Source: Bacteroidales bacterium (GTDB lineage Bacteria > Bacteroidota > Bacteroidia > Bacteroidales > UBA932). Taken from it: a DNA stretch of 64,000 nt. The position numbers were made by a program, and so were the translations under genes. The DNA lies in assembly GCA_017962375.1 (NCBI GenBank), contig JAGCVJ010000011.1:1-64000 (forward strand), read 5' to 3'. The notes under the pieces are model-generated. The model made no database searches. It was not told the origin of the DNA and saw nothing but the letters and a program-made list of their open reading frames with translations. Positions 63,548-64,000 of this stretch are shown one piece after another (the first letter of the stretch is position 1; each line of letters opens with the position of its first letter).

Positions 63548-64000
63548 CTAGTCGTTTTTCTTGACGGCTTCTTTGATGCTCTGCCAGGCGTCTTTGGCGC
63601 CCTGGGCGGCGGCGTTGGCTATCTTCTTGGCTTTCTTGGAGACTTTAGTGGCTCCGTCGGCTATCTTCTCGGCTTTTTCTTCGGCTTTTTCCTTGATGTC
63701 TTTGCCTTTTTCGGAGGCTTTCTTGCCGGTTTCGGAGATTTTGTCGCCTACGTGTTCAACTTTGTCGCCTACGTTGTTGATGGTGGCATCCAGCGCAGTT
63801 TCTTTGTTGTCCAGAGAGGCAACTACGTAAGACAGATCTGCGGTAATCAGGGTTATGTGGTTCTTCTGAAGGTCTCTTTCGCCTTTATTGAAATCGCCCC
63901 AGTAGCAAGAGAAGTTGCTGTCCGCCATCTCCAGATCTTCAACTATTGGCTTGCCGTATTCTTCTACAAGCCAGCTCTTTATTACATCGTAGCGGGTTTT
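63548..64000 (-). CDS. Partial gene for a helical, Lys/Ala-rich protein (5' end outside the window)
   Basis: The frame is open to the right edge of the window, upstream of the Met at 63928, and reads RYDVIKSWLVEEYGKPIVED before that Met; the true start is therefore beyond 64000. The visible 150 residues contain a short folded part (NFSCYWGDFNKGERD, ITLITADLSYVVASLD). It is followed by 11-residue-like amphipathic repeats rich in Lys, Ala, Glu and Val (GDKVEHVGDKISETGKKASEKG), ending in AKDAWQSIKEAVKK. This resembles LEA- or apolipoprotein-like helical repeats. The function is unknown. Confidence 0.65.
   Translation of the reverse strand, partial: KTRYDVIKSWLVEEYGKPIVEDLEMADSNFSCYWGDFNKGERDLQKNHITLITADLSYVVASLDNKETALDATINNVGDKVEHVGDKISETGKKASEKGKDIKEKAEEKAEKIADGATKVSKKAKKIANAAAQGAKDAWQSIKEAVKKND

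Overview
The window looks like a chromosome segment from a member of the order Bacteroidales (phylum Bacteroidota), probably an uncultured host-associated lineage. The evidence is that promoters carry the Bacteroidota -7 box TAnnTTTG instead of a sigma70 -10 box, the primary sigma factor is a short RpoD of 284 residues, an FKBP isomerase and many small proteins are lipoproteins, and there are Bacteroidota-type gene sets (short SerA with DUF1015 and SerC, a radical-SAM/lipoprotein pair, ExbB-ExbD-ExbD). Base composition is balanced over most of the window and more AT-rich in patches after about 53.8 kb. I see no tRNA, no CRISPR array, no transposase and no prophage structural genes.

Layout. 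1-345: a 5S rRNA closing an rRNA operon, with its terminator. 0.36-4 kb: a cation efflux pump, a small outer-membrane protein and a BIG2/propeller lipoprotein. 4-8 kb (minus strand): the serine operon serC-serA-DUF1015 and an IMPACT-family gene, divergent from an acyl-CoA reductase. 9-13 kb: a pRiA4b-like gene, miaA, two membrane transporters and rpoD. 14-19.4 kb: a five-gene cassette of AAA ATPase, MoxR ATPase, VWA protein and two uncharacterised proteins. 19.4-24.6 kb: recQ, kdsD, an agmatinase-family enzyme and an FKBP lipoprotein. 24.7-38.1 kb: a long co-directional housekeeping run (periplasmic protein, lipid-type ABC exporter, acyl-CoA ligase, dCMP deaminase, CtpA protease, rpiB, truB, queA, dprA, tatD, ansA). 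38.2-45.4 kb: exbB and two exbD genes, an alkaline phosphatase-SGNH fusion, asnS, udk and a TonB-like protein. 45.5-53.7 kb: galE, a Cys-rich repeat lipoprotein, the radical-SAM/lipoprotein pair, an AI-2E-type permease and a large RING-like/TerD-like protein.

47.6-62 kb is the accessory zone and the most interesting part. It holds at least five copies of a 120-bp imperfect-palindrome, MITE-like element with terminal inverted repeats GGGGCTATGGTG / CACCATAGCCCC. It also holds a HigBA-like toxin-antitoxin pair, a DUF1016 (YhcG-like) PD-(D/E)xK nuclease, an ORF6N gene remnant, a 24-codon gene with its own promoter, a DUF2075 helicase with an N-terminal nuclease motif, and a 2H phosphoesterase. 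The DUF1016 gene is bracketed by two direct copies of a compound repeat (a long hairpin plus the 120-bp element). Its own coding sequence contains a perfect 29-bp palindrome of the same family as the flanking hairpins. This nuclease-palindrome-MITE association is my best candidate for an undescribed system; the 14-19.4 kb ATPase/VWA cassette is second.

The right end has small envelope proteins, a HigA-like small gene fused by a 4-nt overlap to a PNPOx-fold lipoprotein, a PepSY-like protein, a C_GCAxxG_C_C protein, and a helical gene cut by the window edge. All family names come from reading motifs by eye; no database search was run.
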